From Rhizobium leguminosarum (GTDB lineage Bacteria; Pseudomonadota; Alphaproteobacteria; Rhizobiales; Rhizobiaceae): a stretch of 64,000 bases of DNA. The position numbers were made by a program, and so were the translations under genes. Below the pieces are notes generated by a model that was not told where the DNA came from, did not search any database, and saw only the letters and a list, made by a program, of their open reading frames with translations. Within the stretch, counting starts at the first letter, position 1. Every line of letters starts with the position of its first letter. Shown piece after piece: positions 9,292 through 18,138 of this stretch. The DNA lies in contig NZ_CP016286.1 of NCBI RefSeq assembly GCF_001679785.1, forward strand, positions 4,288,501 to 4,352,500. The letters run 5' to 3'.

Positions 9292-10590
9292 TCAACTCAG
9301 TACATCTGCCGGACGATCCTGCCGGATGCGCGGGCTGTCGTGGAAACGCATATATCCGACGACGAACCAGAGGAGACCGGCAATCTTCATCGAGAAAACC
9401 GCGGTGCCCCCGATCATCATATTCAGAAAAATGAAAAGAGAAAGTGAATGGGCGCAGCGCCGCTGTGCTGCCGTGCGCCCGGCGGGAAAGAGGCAGACGA
9501 ACAGCCACAATGCGATGACGCCGAAGATCGTCGCCGCGTAGATCAGGTAGACATAGCCGCTGTCGGCGAATTCGGCGACCCGGTCGACCGAAAGCCCAAG
9601 GACGGCGAGCGGATCGAGCTCCATGATCTTCTTCATCGTCAGGTTGATGCGGCCGGTGAAATTGTCGCCGGTCGCGTTGGGTTTCAGGACGTAGACGAGG
9701 AAGCCCGCGGCGACGATCAGCGGCATCAGCGCCAGATTGAAATTCTTCGGGATCTTCGGAAAGACGAAATAGCCGATGATGCAGGCAAAGCAGAAGATCA
9801 GCATCGTACGCGTGTCGTTCGTCACCAGGATCAGCACGGCCGTGCCGATCATCAGCAGCCGGTCCCAGCGGCCGAGCCTCTCCCACATCGAAATCAGGTA
9901 GACCGCGATGACGCCGCAGAAATTGGCGAGCGACACCTGTTCGAGGAAGATCGACGAGGAACGATGGTCGATGATGCCGAAGGAGAAGCGCTCGGGAAAG
10001 CCGAGTGCGTTCTGGAAGAGGCCCGTCGTGTTGTAGCTCAGCGGCAGCAGCCCGCGCGTATTGGCGAAGTAATCGGACGGATGGACGATGCTGACGTAGA
10101 AGGGCACGCTGACGATCTCGAAGATCAGGAAGATCATGACGGCAAGGCTTGCCCAGCGAAAGGCGAGCTTCATCGTTTTCTCGTTGCTCCAGCCCCCGAG
10201 CCCGGTAAAGCAGAAGATGATCAGCACGTTGCGGAAGTGATCGATGAACAGCAGGCGGTTGAGTACGCTGACATAGATGGTCACGATCAGCGTGAACAGC
10301 AGGAACAGGAAGGCCGGAAGGTCGGTCTCGTAGATCCCCTTGTGCAGGATGTAGATGATGGCGCTCGCCATGATCAGGCCTTCGCTGGCGGCGACATGCG
10401 TCATCGAGAGCGGCACGATATTATGGTTGATGAAGGCGAGAATGCCGTTGTAGAGCACGGAGAGCAGGCCGAGCCAGAGCACCGTATGATCGGTGCGCGA
10501 TGCCTCGCGGACGGCATCGAGCCGGTTGCCGGCGACGGTGCCGGCTACAGTGAATGTTGCTGCCCTCTGATCGACGACCGCCACGCTCAT
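9292..10590 (-). CDS. O-antigen ligase/polymerase-like membrane protein
   Basis: About 432 residues with ten or more predicted membrane helices and a long periplasmic loop near residues 185-245, the usual form of Wzy polymerases and O-antigen ligases. I place the start at 10590 (MSVAVVDQRAATFTV), where ATG overlaps the TGA of the preceding glycosidase gene as ATGA; the frame is open further upstream only inside that gene. Translational coupling to the GH5 gene and the neighbouring Wzz and acyltransferase genes point to exopolysaccharide polymerisation. Sequence in this family diverges quickly, so ligase versus polymerase cannot be separated. Confidence 0.85.
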   Translation of the reverse strand: MSVAVVDQRAATFTVAGTVAGNRLDAVREASRTDHTVLWLGLLSVLYNGILAFINHNIVPLSMTHVAASEGLIMASAIIYILHKGIYETDLPAFLFLLFTLIVTIYVSVLNRLLFIDHFRNVLIIFCFTGLGGWSNEKTMKLAFRWASLAVMIFLIFEIVSVPFYVSIVHPSDYFANTRGLLPLSYNTTGLFQNALGFPERFSFGIIDHRSSSIFLEQVSLANFCGVIAVYLISMWERLGRWDRLLMIGTAVLILVTNDTRTMLIFCFACIIGYFVFPKIPKNFNLALMPLIVAAGFLVYVLKPNATGDNFTGRINLTMKKIMELDPLAVLGLSVDRVAEFADSGYVYLIYAATIFGVIALWLFVCLFPAGRTAAQRRCAHSLSLFIFLNMMIGGTAVFSMKIAGLLWFVVGYMRFHDSPRIRQDRPADVLS

Positions 10591-11636
10591 TTCCCCGCGG
10601 GCTTGACGGCGGAGCAAGTGCCGGCACCGGCTTTTGCCACCTCGGCAAGAAGCCGCATCTGCGGCCGCTCGGGACCCTTGCGCGGCTGGACGTTGAACGG
10701 CTCGTTCGCCGGCCACCAATCGCCGGCCGCCCAATAGGACCAGCCGAGCCAGACGTCGCTATTATCAGACATGGTGGCATAGATTTCGGTCAGCCCGCTC
10801 ATGCAGTCCTTGTCGGCGGAGGCGCCGAATTCGCCGAGAAAGCCGCGCTTGTGGTTCTGCTTCAGCCAGGCGGTAACGCCGTTGATCGCCGCGACCGCGG
10901 CGCCGGCACCTTCGCAGGTCGGATGGGTTCCGGAGGAGTCGGCGTCGAGATACTGGTGGACCTCATAGGCGTAGAAGTCGAGCGGGTCTCGCACGCCGAG
11001 CATCACCGTGCCGTTGGCGCCGCCGATCACGTCCTTTTCCCAGCTGCCCGCACCGCTCCATGCCGTGCCTGGCACCAGGATGAGGTTGCGCGCGCCGACG
11101 GCGCGGATGCTGCGGATCGCGGCATTGGCCGCATCCAGCCAGTCCGTCGCCTTGATGTCGTGCGGTTCGTTCATCAGGCCGAAGAGAACGCCGTCGTGAT
11201 TGGCGAATTCGACGGCGAGCCTTGCCCAGAAATCCCCGAAGGCGGCATCCGTCGCCGGCGCCGTGCCGACCTGGGTCTTGTCGTAATAGCCGAAATTATG
11301 CGGGTCGAGCAGAACCGCCATGCCGTGCTTGCGGATCAGGCCGATCGTATCTTTGATCCGCTTGAGCTCATCCTCGTCGAGCCGCCCGCCAAGTGCGGGC
11401 TGCAGCCGTTCCCAGCGGAAGGGCAGCCGGATGATCGTCATGCCTTTTTCGGCGAAATAGCTGATCGTGTCTTCGCTCGGATAGGTGTAGTTGGTGCCGT
11501 AGATGCCGCCGCGCTCGCCATATTCGCCGCCGGACAAATTGACGCCGCGGTAGCAGGCGGCCTCAGCCGCAAGGGCCGGCGACGGGATCAGAGCGGCTGC
11601 AAGCAGCAGCGCTGTCAGATGTCGTGTCGTCTTCAT
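10587..11636 (-). CDS. Secreted glycoside hydrolase family 5 (endoglucanase-like)
   Basis: About 349 residues. A signal peptide ends near ALAAEA, followed by a GH5 (beta/alpha)8 domain. The acid/base Glu is in LFGLMNEPHD and the nucleophile Glu in FLGEFGAS; VNLSGGEYG and IIRLPFRWERLQP are other family segments. It probably trims or releases beta-glucan-type polysaccharide in the periplasm or outside the cell. The MKTT start at 11636 has GAGGA about 8 bases upstream; the frame is open to 11669. Its stop overlaps the start of the polymerase-like gene, so the two are co-translated. The next gene (11771) is divergent. Confidence 0.9.
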   Translation of the reverse strand: MKTTRHLTALLLAAALIPSPALAAEAACYRGVNLSGGEYGERGGIYGTNYTYPSEDTISYFAEKGMTIIRLPFRWERLQPALGGRLDEDELKRIKDTIGLIRKHGMAVLLDPHNFGYYDKTQVGTAPATDAAFGDFWARLAVEFANHDGVLFGLMNEPHDIKATDWLDAANAAIRSIRAVGARNLILVPGTAWSGAGSWEKDVIGGANGTVMLGVRDPLDFYAYEVHQYLDADSSGTHPTCEGAGAAVAAINGVTAWLKQNHKRGFLGEFGASADKDCMSGLTEIYATMSDNSDVWLGWSYWAAGDWWPANEPFNVQPRKGPERPQMRLLAEVAKAGAGTCSAVKPAGK

Positions 11637-11770
11637 GGCCATCCTCGCTATCGCGGCAAATCGCAACATCGCGCCGCTCCGGTTATTTTAACGGTCCGTT
11701 AGCTAAGAATTTCTAAAGTCTCAGCACCTCGGCTTCAGTCTTTCACGCTGGGCAGGACACGAGTGCGCGT

Positions 11771-13381
11771 ATGAACCAGTATGACAGGAACAGGGTAAGC
11801 CGGCTCCCTGGCTGGCGCAGTTTTGAGCCATCTCAGACTGCGCCGGAAGGCGTACGCATGCGCAGCCCGGTCATCCGCCCGGATGATTTCGCCCGGCCTT
11901 CACCCGAACCCGCTTCGCCCCCCTTCGTGCCGCCGGCAAGTATTGCGGAAACCCGCCAATATGAGCGCCCGGCGCCTCCTCCTCCTCCGAGACAGCCTGT
12001 CGTGGACGCGCCGCCGAATGCAGAGCCCGCGCCTGCCGCACCGCTTCTCGACCTCCGCTCGAGTATCGCCGCGATCTGGAGCCGGCGGCTGATCGTGTTT
12101 GGGCTGGCGCTTCTCGGAGCCCTCGCCGGCGGGGCGGTGGCGCCGCTCATCGCCCAGAAATTCACGGCCGTAAGCAGCCTCTATTTCGATCCGCGCCAGA
12201 TCGGCCTTGCGGATGCGGGCGCGCAATCGTCGGGTCCCTCGCCGGAAATGATCTCGGCGCTGATCGATAGCCAGGTGCAGATCCTCACCTCGGGCAATGT
12301 GCTGCGCCGCGTCGCCGAAGCCATGAAGCTTGACCAGGACCCCGAATTCACCGGCGGCCGGACGGATGGCGCCGCCGTGATCGGCACTCTGCAGAAGGCG
12401 CTGGTCATCACCCGTGAGGCCAGCACCTATGTCGTCTCGCTTGCCGCCACGACCAACGATCCCGAAAAATCCGCAAGGCTTGCCAACCAGGTCGTCACCT
12501 CCTTCACCGAGGAAGAGAACAGCGCCTCGAACGGCATTTACGAAAACACCTCCTCGACGCTCGACGGACGCCTCAACGACCTGCGCCAGAACGTGCTGGA
12601 GGCCGAGCAGGCTGTCGAAACCTTCCGCGCCGACAACGACATGGCCGCGACCGAGGGCAATCTGATTTCCGATCAGCGGCTCGTTTCGCTGAACACGATG
12701 CTAGTGACGGCGCAGGAAAAGACCATCCAGGCGAAGGCGCGCGCCGATGCTGTCGCCAATCTCCGCGTCGAGGACATCGTCGCCGGCAACCAGGCAGAGG
12801 GCGGCGTCACCTCGCCGCTCGTCAGCCTGCGTCAGCAATATGCCACCCAGGCCGCCGCCGTCGGCAGCCTCGAAAGCCAGATGGGCACGCGTCATCCGCG
12901 CCTGCAGGCGGCCCGCTCGTCGCTGCAGAGCATATCAGTCGAAATCAGGGGCGAATTGCAGCGTCTCGCCACCTCGGCAAGGGGCGAATACGAGCAGGCC
13001 AAGGCCGCCGAGGACAGCATCGCCAAGGAGCTTGCCGTGCAGAAGGCGCTGCACGCGAGTTCGTCGGACAAGCAGGTGGAATTGAACGAATTGCAGCGCA
13101 AGGCGACCGCGGCGCGCAATATTTACGAGACGGTGCTGAAGCGCTCCAGCCAGACGAGTGAGGAACAGAACCTCAACCAGAGTAACATTCGCGTCATCTC
13201 GCCGGCCGAGCCGCCGGTCAAGGCCGACGGTCCCGGAAAGACGATTCTATTGGTCGCCGGCGTCATCGGCGGTTTTCTCGCCGGTTTCGTCGTCGGCGCG
13301 GGCTTTGCGATCCTCGCCGGCCTCTTCGGCCATCCCGTCATCAGAAGTTATTTCAGGAAGTCGCCCGCTGCGGCCGCTTGA
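11771..13381 (+). CDS. Wzz/GumC-type polysaccharide chain-length protein
   Basis: A 536-residue protein with a proline-rich cytoplasmic N-terminus (about 1-90), a first membrane segment near 100-125, a long periplasmic region with coiled coils (about 255-450), and a second membrane segment near 490-515. It carries the GNVR-type ANQVVTSFTEEE and the PVKADGPGKT motif before the second helix. There is no C-terminal tyrosine kinase domain, so it is a GumC/ExoP-N-like partner without the kinase. It controls length or export of an exopolysaccharide. It is divergent from the GH5 gene, with about 130 bases between them for promoters. Confidence 0.9.
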   Translation: MNQYDRNRVSRLPGWRSFEPSQTAPEGVRMRSPVIRPDDFARPSPEPASPPFVPPASIAETRQYERPAPPPPPRQPVVDAPPNAEPAPAAPLLDLRSSIAAIWSRRLIVFGLALLGALAGGAVAPLIAQKFTAVSSLYFDPRQIGLADAGAQSSGPSPEMISALIDSQVQILTSGNVLRRVAEAMKLDQDPEFTGGRTDGAAVIGTLQKALVITREASTYVVSLAATTNDPEKSARLANQVVTSFTEEENSASNGIYENTSSTLDGRLNDLRQNVLEAEQAVETFRADNDMAATEGNLISDQRLVSLNTMLVTAQEKTIQAKARADAVANLRVEDIVAGNQAEGGVTSPLVSLRQQYATQAAAVGSLESQMGTRHPRLQAARSSLQSISVEIRGELQRLATSARGEYEQAKAAEDSIAKELAVQKALHASSSDKQVELNELQRKATAARNIYETVLKRSSQTSEEQNLNQSNIRVISPAEPPVKADGPGKTILLVAGVIGGFLAGFVVGAGFAILAGLFGHPVIRSYFRKSPAAAA

Positions 13382-13421
13382 TGACGGTCGTCGGTTTTCC
13401 TACATCGGGGAAGCGGCCTAT

Positions 13422-13524
13422 AGAGCAATTCCAGGAAAAGTGCGAAGCGGTTTTCCGTCCGGAATTGTGTAAAACAAAAAGTTAGAGCGGTTCTGCGTTT
13501 CCGTGAAAAGCTGAACCGCTCTAG
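13422..13524. repeat. Two-hairpin repeat, AAAAGTG..GCGGTTTT family variant
   Basis: A first dyad (AGCAATTCCAGGAAAAGTGC then GCGGTTTTCCGTCCGGAATT) is followed by a second, AGAGCGGTTC..GAACCGCTCT. It has the same core as the elements at 9150 and 14571 but a different second hairpin. It lies between the Wzz gene and the next small gene. Confidence 0.65.
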
Positions 13525-13541
13525 CCGGCAGGAGAGTTCCC

Positions 13542-13874
13542 ATGCGGCTAATGATGATGCTTGTGATATCGCTCGCTGCCGTGCCTGGCCTCGCCCCGGC
13601 GTCCGCCCTTGCCGTCGACTGGACGAAATCCGTCGATTCGCGCGTTCAACCCCTCTATCCCTACAAGGGTCTTCCCGGCGTCAAGGCGCAGCCGGACAAG
13701 AAGGAAGAGGAATCCTACAATTGCCGCACCGAAACCGTCCAGGTCCGCCGCCGTTACGACGAGATCTTCCGCTCGGGCGGCATGCCGACGCTGATGTATG
13801 TTTGCGAACGCGACGGCTTCGTTACCACGGGTGGCAAAGTTCCGCTCCGCGGCCACTATCAGCCGGTGCGGTGA
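13542..13874 (+). CDS. Small secreted hypothetical protein (110 aa)
   Basis: The product starts with a good signal peptide (MRLMMMLVISLAAVPGLAPA, cleavage near ALAVD). The mature part of about 86 residues has two cysteines (NCRTE and YVCERDG) placed to form a disulfide. GGAGAG stands 9 bases before the ATG. No family is recognised. It is probably a periplasmic protein. It converges with the acetyltransferase gene just 7 bases away. Confidence 0.75.
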   Translation: MRLMMMLVISLAAVPGLAPASALAVDWTKSVDSRVQPLYPYKGLPGVKAQPDKKEEESYNCRTETVQVRRRYDEIFRSGGMPTLMYVCERDGFVTTGGKVPLRGHYQPVR

Positions 13875-13880
13875 GGAGCT

Positions 13881-14555
13881 TCAGGCAGTCAGCAAAGCAG
13901 CTGGATGCGCCTGCCGGAAACGCTCGATAGGGAGCTCCATCCTCAGATAGTCGAAGCCGGCATTTGCTTCCGATCGATCGACGATCGAATATTTGACCAT
14001 GCCTTCTTCCTCCGCGCGCCGCAGCGGCAGGCTTTCGGCCGCTGCAAAGCCCAGCCGCTTGTAAAGGCCGATCGCTTTTTCATTGTGGGAGAACACGTGC
14101 AGTTCGGCCGTTTCGACCCCAAGTCCGGAAAACATCCACTCCAGCAATACAATGCCGCATTGAAACATCAGGTTACGAGTATCGCTCGCCCTGCCGCGGA
14201 TGACGTTGTCGAATTCGGCCGAGCCGGGCTGAATGTTGCAGATGCCGAAATTACCGAACCGGTTTCCGCCGGGATCGCAAATGACGAATAGGATTCGGTC
14301 GGCGGCGGGCAGCGAGATGGTTTCGAGCCAGCGCCGCGTGCGTTCCTCCGTCGCGTTAAACTGGCTGAGGAAAAACGGCATCGACTGGTTGCGCCACGTC
14401 GTCAGATCGTCGATCAGGCCGGGCTCGTCGAGCATCGACCTGTCGATGCATTGCAGGTCGCCCACATGCCTGCCGTTATCGTCCCTGATCGGAAGTCGGA
14501 GCCGCCTGGCCGGATCCGCATTGTCCTTGAGGCTGACGATATCGACCTGCGCCAT
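13881..14555 (-). CDS. GNAT-family N-acetyltransferase
   Basis: A 224-residue protein with a GNAT fold: NFGICNIQPGSAEFDNVIRG leads into GIVLLEWMFSGLGVETAELHVFSHNEKAIGLYKRLGF, the usual C-terminal acetyl-CoA and substrate strand. It resembles the RimJ/PseH-like group, and its place at the end of the sugar operon makes acetylation of an amino sugar possible. A repeat element separates it from the operon, so co-transcription is uncertain. Confidence 0.85.
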   Translation of the reverse strand: MAQVDIVSLKDNADPARRLRLPIRDDNGRHVGDLQCIDRSMLDEPGLIDDLTTWRNQSMPFFLSQFNATEERTRRWLETISLPAADRILFVICDPGGNRFGNFGICNIQPGSAEFDNVIRGRASDTRNLMFQCGIVLLEWMFSGLGVETAELHVFSHNEKAIGLYKRLGFAAAESLPLRRAEEEGMVKYSIVDRSEANAGFDYLRMELPIERFRQAHPAALLTA

Positions 14556-14570
14556 GAACGACTATCCCTA

Positions 14571-14677
14571 GAGCATGTCGCGCAAAAGTGTGCAGCGGTT
14601 TTGCGATAACGACATACGTAAAAACAAGGACCTAAAGCGCGAGGAGCGAATCTGAAAGATCGCGACGCGCTTTAGGT
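14571..14677. repeat. Two-hairpin repeat, AAAAGTG..GCGGTTTT family variant
   Basis: The element begins AGAGCATGTCGCGCAAAAGT, continues GCAGCGGTTTTGCGATAACGACAT and ends with a second dyad, ACCTAAAGCGCG / CGCGCTTTAGGT. It lies between the operon's last methyltransferase and the acetyltransferase gene and could terminate or process the operon transcript. Confidence 0.65.
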
Positions 14678-14681
14678 CCGC

Positions 14682-15440
14682 TCACGCCTTTCGGCAGACG
14701 CAGTAGCCGCCCGGCGAGGAAGACAGCACGAGCTTGCCGTTCAGAACCGGATCGACCTCAAAGCGGTCGGTTTCCGCCAGATAATCGGTGACTGCCTTCA
14801 GCGGCTCGTTGCCGCGCAGCCAGACCTTGGAGCGCTTTGTGAAGGCCTGTTCCTCGGTCAGGTGGCCGATGAGCGTGTCGGCGACGACGAGGTAGCAGCC
14901 TTCCGTCACCAGCGGACCGTAGGCGCGGCATTCCGCCAGAACATGCTCGTAGGAATGGTCGCTGTCGAGCACCACCATCACGCGGGCGCCTGGCGGGATC
15001 TCGGCTTTCACGGCGGCGAGCACGTCGTCGTCGACGGAACCGCCCTGAATCATCTTGATCCTGTTCGACATCGGATGGGATTCGATCGACTCGCGATTAT
15101 GGGCTCGGATGTCGATGTCGACGCCGACGACCTTGGCCTTGTCGTTGCCCATGGCGGCGAGGATCGACGCCATGAAGATCAGCGAGCCGCCGCGCGCAAT
15201 GCCGGTTTCGATGATGACATCGGGCTTGGTCGCCCAGATGACTTCCTGGGTCGCCAGGATATCGACCGGAAGCTGGATGATCGGCACGCCCATCCATGAC
15301 CAGAGATAGAAATAGTCGAACTTGTCGAGCCCGATCAGCGTGTTTAGCGATTGTTGGAAACTTGCCTCGTCCTTGCCGAGTGCAAGTGACATCTCCCGCT
15401 TGTGGGCTTCGAATTCGAGACGATCGTCCTTCGTGGTCAT
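14682..15440 (-). CDS. CmcI-family SAM-dependent methyltransferase
   Basis: A 252-residue protein of the cephalosporin-hydroxylase/CmcI type, which in polysaccharide loci usually are sugar O-methyltransferases. The SAM-binding region reads VIETGIARGGSLIFMASILA, then VVGVDIDIR. Further metal/acid residues lie in VVLDSDHSYEHVLAE. It is the last gene of the rfb operon, 32 bases after the aminotransferase gene, so an O-methylation of the finished sugar or glycan is inferred. Confidence 0.85.
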   Translation of the reverse strand: MTTKDDRLEFEAHKREMSLALGKDEASFQQSLNTLIGLDKFDYFYLWSWMGVPIIQLPVDILATQEVIWATKPDVIIETGIARGGSLIFMASILAAMGNDKAKVVGVDIDIRAHNRESIESHPMSNRIKMIQGGSVDDDVLAAVKAEIPPGARVMVVLDSDHSYEHVLAECRAYGPLVTEGCYLVVADTLIGHLTEEQAFTKRSKVWLRGNEPLKAVTDYLAETDRFEVDPVLNGKLVLSSSPGGYCVCRKA

Positions 15441-15472
15441 GACTGTTCTTTGTCCTTCGCTGTAGGGCTGTC

Positions 15473-16621
15473 TTAGACCGACTGCCGCAATGCCGTGCTG
15501 TTATGATAGATCCGCCCGGCCGCCATATCGAGCAGCGTTGCCGCTACCCGGTCGATATCGGCTTCGCTCATGTCGTGATAGCTCGGCAGGTTGATCGCGC
15601 GGCCCGGAATGCTCCAGGCGTTCACGTTCTCGTGCCGATCTTTGAACATGGAGAGGCTGGAGAGGGGATAGAAGAAGACGCGCGCGTCAATATTGGCGGT
15701 CTCGAAGGTTTGCTGCATCATCTCGCGGGTAATGCCCGTCGACGGATGAAAGACCGCGGTTGGCATCCAAGCGCCGTTGATCGTGCCGGTGTATTCCGGG
15801 TTCATCGTGATGCCCGGCAGGGCTGAAAGCCGGATCATGTAGGAGGCCAGAATTTCGCGCTTGCGGTTGACGAGTTCGTCGATGCGCTCGAGTTGGGCGC
15901 ATCCGATGGCCGCCTGGATGTTGGACATCTTGTATTTGAAGCCGATCGCATCCGGCCAGAACTGCTTCGTCTGTCCGCGAGCCCGGCCGTGATTGCTGAG
16001 CGTCAACACCTTTTCGTAAAGCGCGGCGTCATTGGTGACGAACATGCCGCCTTCGCCTGTCGTCAGCGTCTTGGTGCCGTGGAAGGAGAAGGTGCCGAAT
16101 GCGCCCATCGAGCCGGCGCGGCGGCCGTGCCAGACGGAGCCGACCGCTTCAGCCGCATCTTCGATCACCGGAATGCCCGTCCTCTTGCCGATTTCCAGCA
16201 GCGCGTCCATGTCGCAGAGGTTGCCGTAGAGATGCGTGGCGATAATGGCCTTGGTCTTCGGCGTGATATGGCGCTCGACCTCCTCGGGATCAATGCACCA
16301 CGTGTCGGCAAGCACGTCGACAAAAACGGGTCTTGCGCCGAGGTGGACGATCGGCGAGACGGTGGCGACCCAGTTCGTATCGGCGAGGATCACTTCATCG
16401 CCGGCGCCGACGCCGAGCGCTGCAAGCCCCATGTGCATGGCGCCGGTGCAGCTCGAGGTCGCGATCGCAAAGCCGCTGCCGAGATAGGATTTGAAGTCAC
16501 GTTCGAAACGGTTGAGATAATCGTAGCAGCGCGCGCCCCAGCCGGTGGCGGCGGCATCGGCCGCATAATCCGTTTCGAGCTGGGTGATCGAAGGCTTGGT
16601 GTAGAAGATCCTGTTTGTCAT
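15473..16621 (-). CDS. DegT/DnrJ/EryC1/StrS-family sugar aminotransferase
   Basis: A 382-residue PLP enzyme of full family length. The PLP-binding lysine is in FSFHGTKTLTTGEGGMFVTN, with the cofactor contact VIEDAAEAVGS upstream and TSSCTGAMHMGLAALG near the start. It transfers an amino group to a keto-sugar nucleotide, probably the 4-keto or 3-keto product of the upstream dehydratase. It lies 76 bases after the frameshifted glycosyltransferase, within the same leftward operon. Confidence 0.92.
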   Translation of the reverse strand: MTNRIFYTKPSITQLETDYAADAAATGWGARCYDYLNRFERDFKSYLGSGFAIATSSCTGAMHMGLAALGVGAGDEVILADTNWVATVSPIVHLGARPVFVDVLADTWCIDPEEVERHITPKTKAIIATHLYGNLCDMDALLEIGKRTGIPVIEDAAEAVGSVWHGRRAGSMGAFGTFSFHGTKTLTTGEGGMFVTNDAALYEKVLTLSNHGRARGQTKQFWPDAIGFKYKMSNIQAAIGCAQLERIDELVNRKREILASYMIRLSALPGITMNPEYTGTINGAWMPTAVFHPSTGITREMMQQTFETANIDARVFFYPLSSLSMFKDRHENVNAWSIPGRAINLPSYHDMSEADIDRVAATLLDMAAGRIYHNSTALRQSV

Positions 16622-16697
16622 GCCGCTAATTTCTGTTGAATTGAAATCAAGACGCAGGCGCCCGCCACGACGCTAGTTTTTGAAGCTGGCGCGAGGC

Positions 16698-17599
16698 TCA
16701 CATGATGATGTGCCGGGCGACATCGTGCTGGTGGAACACGAGATTGGGCAGGTAGCCGAGTGCTACGAAATACTCCCGGTCGCTATCGGCACTGATGAAG
16801 ACGGCGGTGCTTTCCAGCGGACTGTCGCTGAGTTTCACCGTCACCTTCACCTTTTCGTTGAGGCCGAGTTCGCGTATCAGGCCTTCGAGCGCGGTAATTT
16901 CCGGGAAACCGCCGAGCAGCAGCGTATCGATGCCGATTGCCGAATTCACTTCGCTCACCAGCGTCTGGATGGCGACCATCAGGGGCAGCCTTTCACGGAA
17001 ACTGCGAATTTCCGGGTGGTCGAGCATCCCGCCCCACATGATGCGGGTATAGAGTTCATAGGCCTTGATGAAGTTCTTGCGCTCCGCCCAGAAGCGGAAG
17101 GCGACCGCCATGCGATTGAGCGTGAAGGCCTTGCACATCTCGTCATATTTGAGACGCGTCTCGGGCGTGAGTGGCAGCGCCCCCCGCGCCTGACGCCCGT
17201 ATAGAGAAAATACTCAAGCCCGCCGCGATAGCGGTCCCAGCTCGTCATGACGTCGTTGGTGCCTTCTTGCGGGCGGTCGCGGGCGATCGCCGAATTGACG
17301 ATCAGGATGTCATCGTCGGCGAGATAGATGAGGTATTCGCCCTTGCCGAGGCGCAGAGCGCTCGTGACGTTTGCCGCGGCGCCAGCATTGGTTTCACGCT
17401 TGTAGTAGCGGATCGGCAGCCCGCGGGCGATGAATTCCTCGACCACCTGCTGCGTGCCGTCCGTGGAGGCATTGTCGCAGATGACGATTTCGAAGGGAAA
17501 GTCGAACTTGTAATCGTTCTCGCAGTAGGTCAGCGCGTTTCTGAGATAGGCTTCGCGGTTATAGGTCGGGATGCAGATGCTGAGTTTGATACCGCTCAA
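16698..17599 (-). pseudogene. Glycosyltransferase family 2, frameshifted
   Basis: The first frame, from the ATG at 17599, gives a clear GT2 N-terminus (IKLSICIPTYNREAYLRNAL, CDNASTDGTQQV, YLADDDILIVN). It loses sense after YFLYTGVRRGG. The second frame, ending at 16698, carries the natural remainder (ALPLTPETRLKYDEMCKAF, ...). Adding one base to the C run at 17180-17185 joins the two frames into one protein of exactly 300 residues. It overlaps rfbC by 4 bases (ATGA). It would transfer the operon's sugar to a lipid-linked glycan. It may be a true mutation, a slippage-prone phase site or a sequencing error. Confidence 0.85.
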
Positions 17600-18138
17600 A
17601 GGCTTGTCTCCTGGCCGTAGCTGTCAAGCGCGGCGTCGCGCTCGCTGATGATGCTCGGCGTGAACGGCCAGGCGATGGAAAAGGCGGGATCGTCCCAGCG
17701 AACGCCGCGGGCAAGCTCTGGCACGTAGGTTTCCGACATCTGGTAGAAGAGTTCGCAATCATCCTCGAGCGTCAGGAAGCCGTGTGCGCATCCGGCAGGT
17801 ATGTAGAAGGCGTTGTGACTGATAGCATCGAGCTCGACGGAGGCCCATTTGAGATAGCTCGGCGAATCCGGCCTCAGATCGAGCGCCACGTCGAAGACCC
17901 TGCCGCGCGTGGCGCGCACCAGCTTGATCTCCGGCCGCGGTTGGGCTTGGTAGTGCATGCCGCGCAGCGTCCCGCGCTTGTGGTTCTGCGAGACATTGCA
18001 CTGCGGGTAGACGGGCACGAGACCTTGCGCCGCAAAGGTCTGCGCGTCGAAGGTTCGTGCGAACATTCCCCGGTCGTCGGAGCGTGCGTCGACTTCCACG
18101 ACAAAGGCACCCGAAACCGCGGTCGGAAGGAATTTCAT
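17596..18138 (-). CDS. rfbC: dTDP-4-dehydrorhamnose 3,5-epimerase-like enzyme
   Basis: A 180-residue cupin-type epimerase of full length with the family segments DDRGMFARTFD, QNHKRGTLRGMHYQ (catalytic His), YIPAGCAHGFLTLEDDCELFYQMS and WDDPAFSIAWP. It would epimerise C3 and/or C5 of a 4-keto-6-deoxy sugar nucleotide. In this operon the likely substrate is CDP-linked rather than dTDP-linked, since rfbF and rfbG make CDP-4-keto-6-deoxyglucose and no rfbA/rfbB is seen. It overlaps both neighbours by 4 bases, so translation is coupled. Confidence 0.92.
   Translation of the reverse strand: MKFLPTAVSGAFVVEVDARSDDRGMFARTFDAQTFAAQGLVPVYPQCNVSQNHKRGTLRGMHYQAQPRPEIKLVRATRGRVFDVALDLRPDSPSYLKWASVELDAISHNAFYIPAGCAHGFLTLEDDCELFYQMSETYVPELARGVRWDDPAFSIAWPFTPSIISERDAALDSYGQETSL

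Noticed and set aside
9448..10737. 429-codon plus-strand ORF opposite the Wzy-like gene
   Set aside because: Charged, repetitive, shadow-type composition; the minus strand encodes clear membrane helices.
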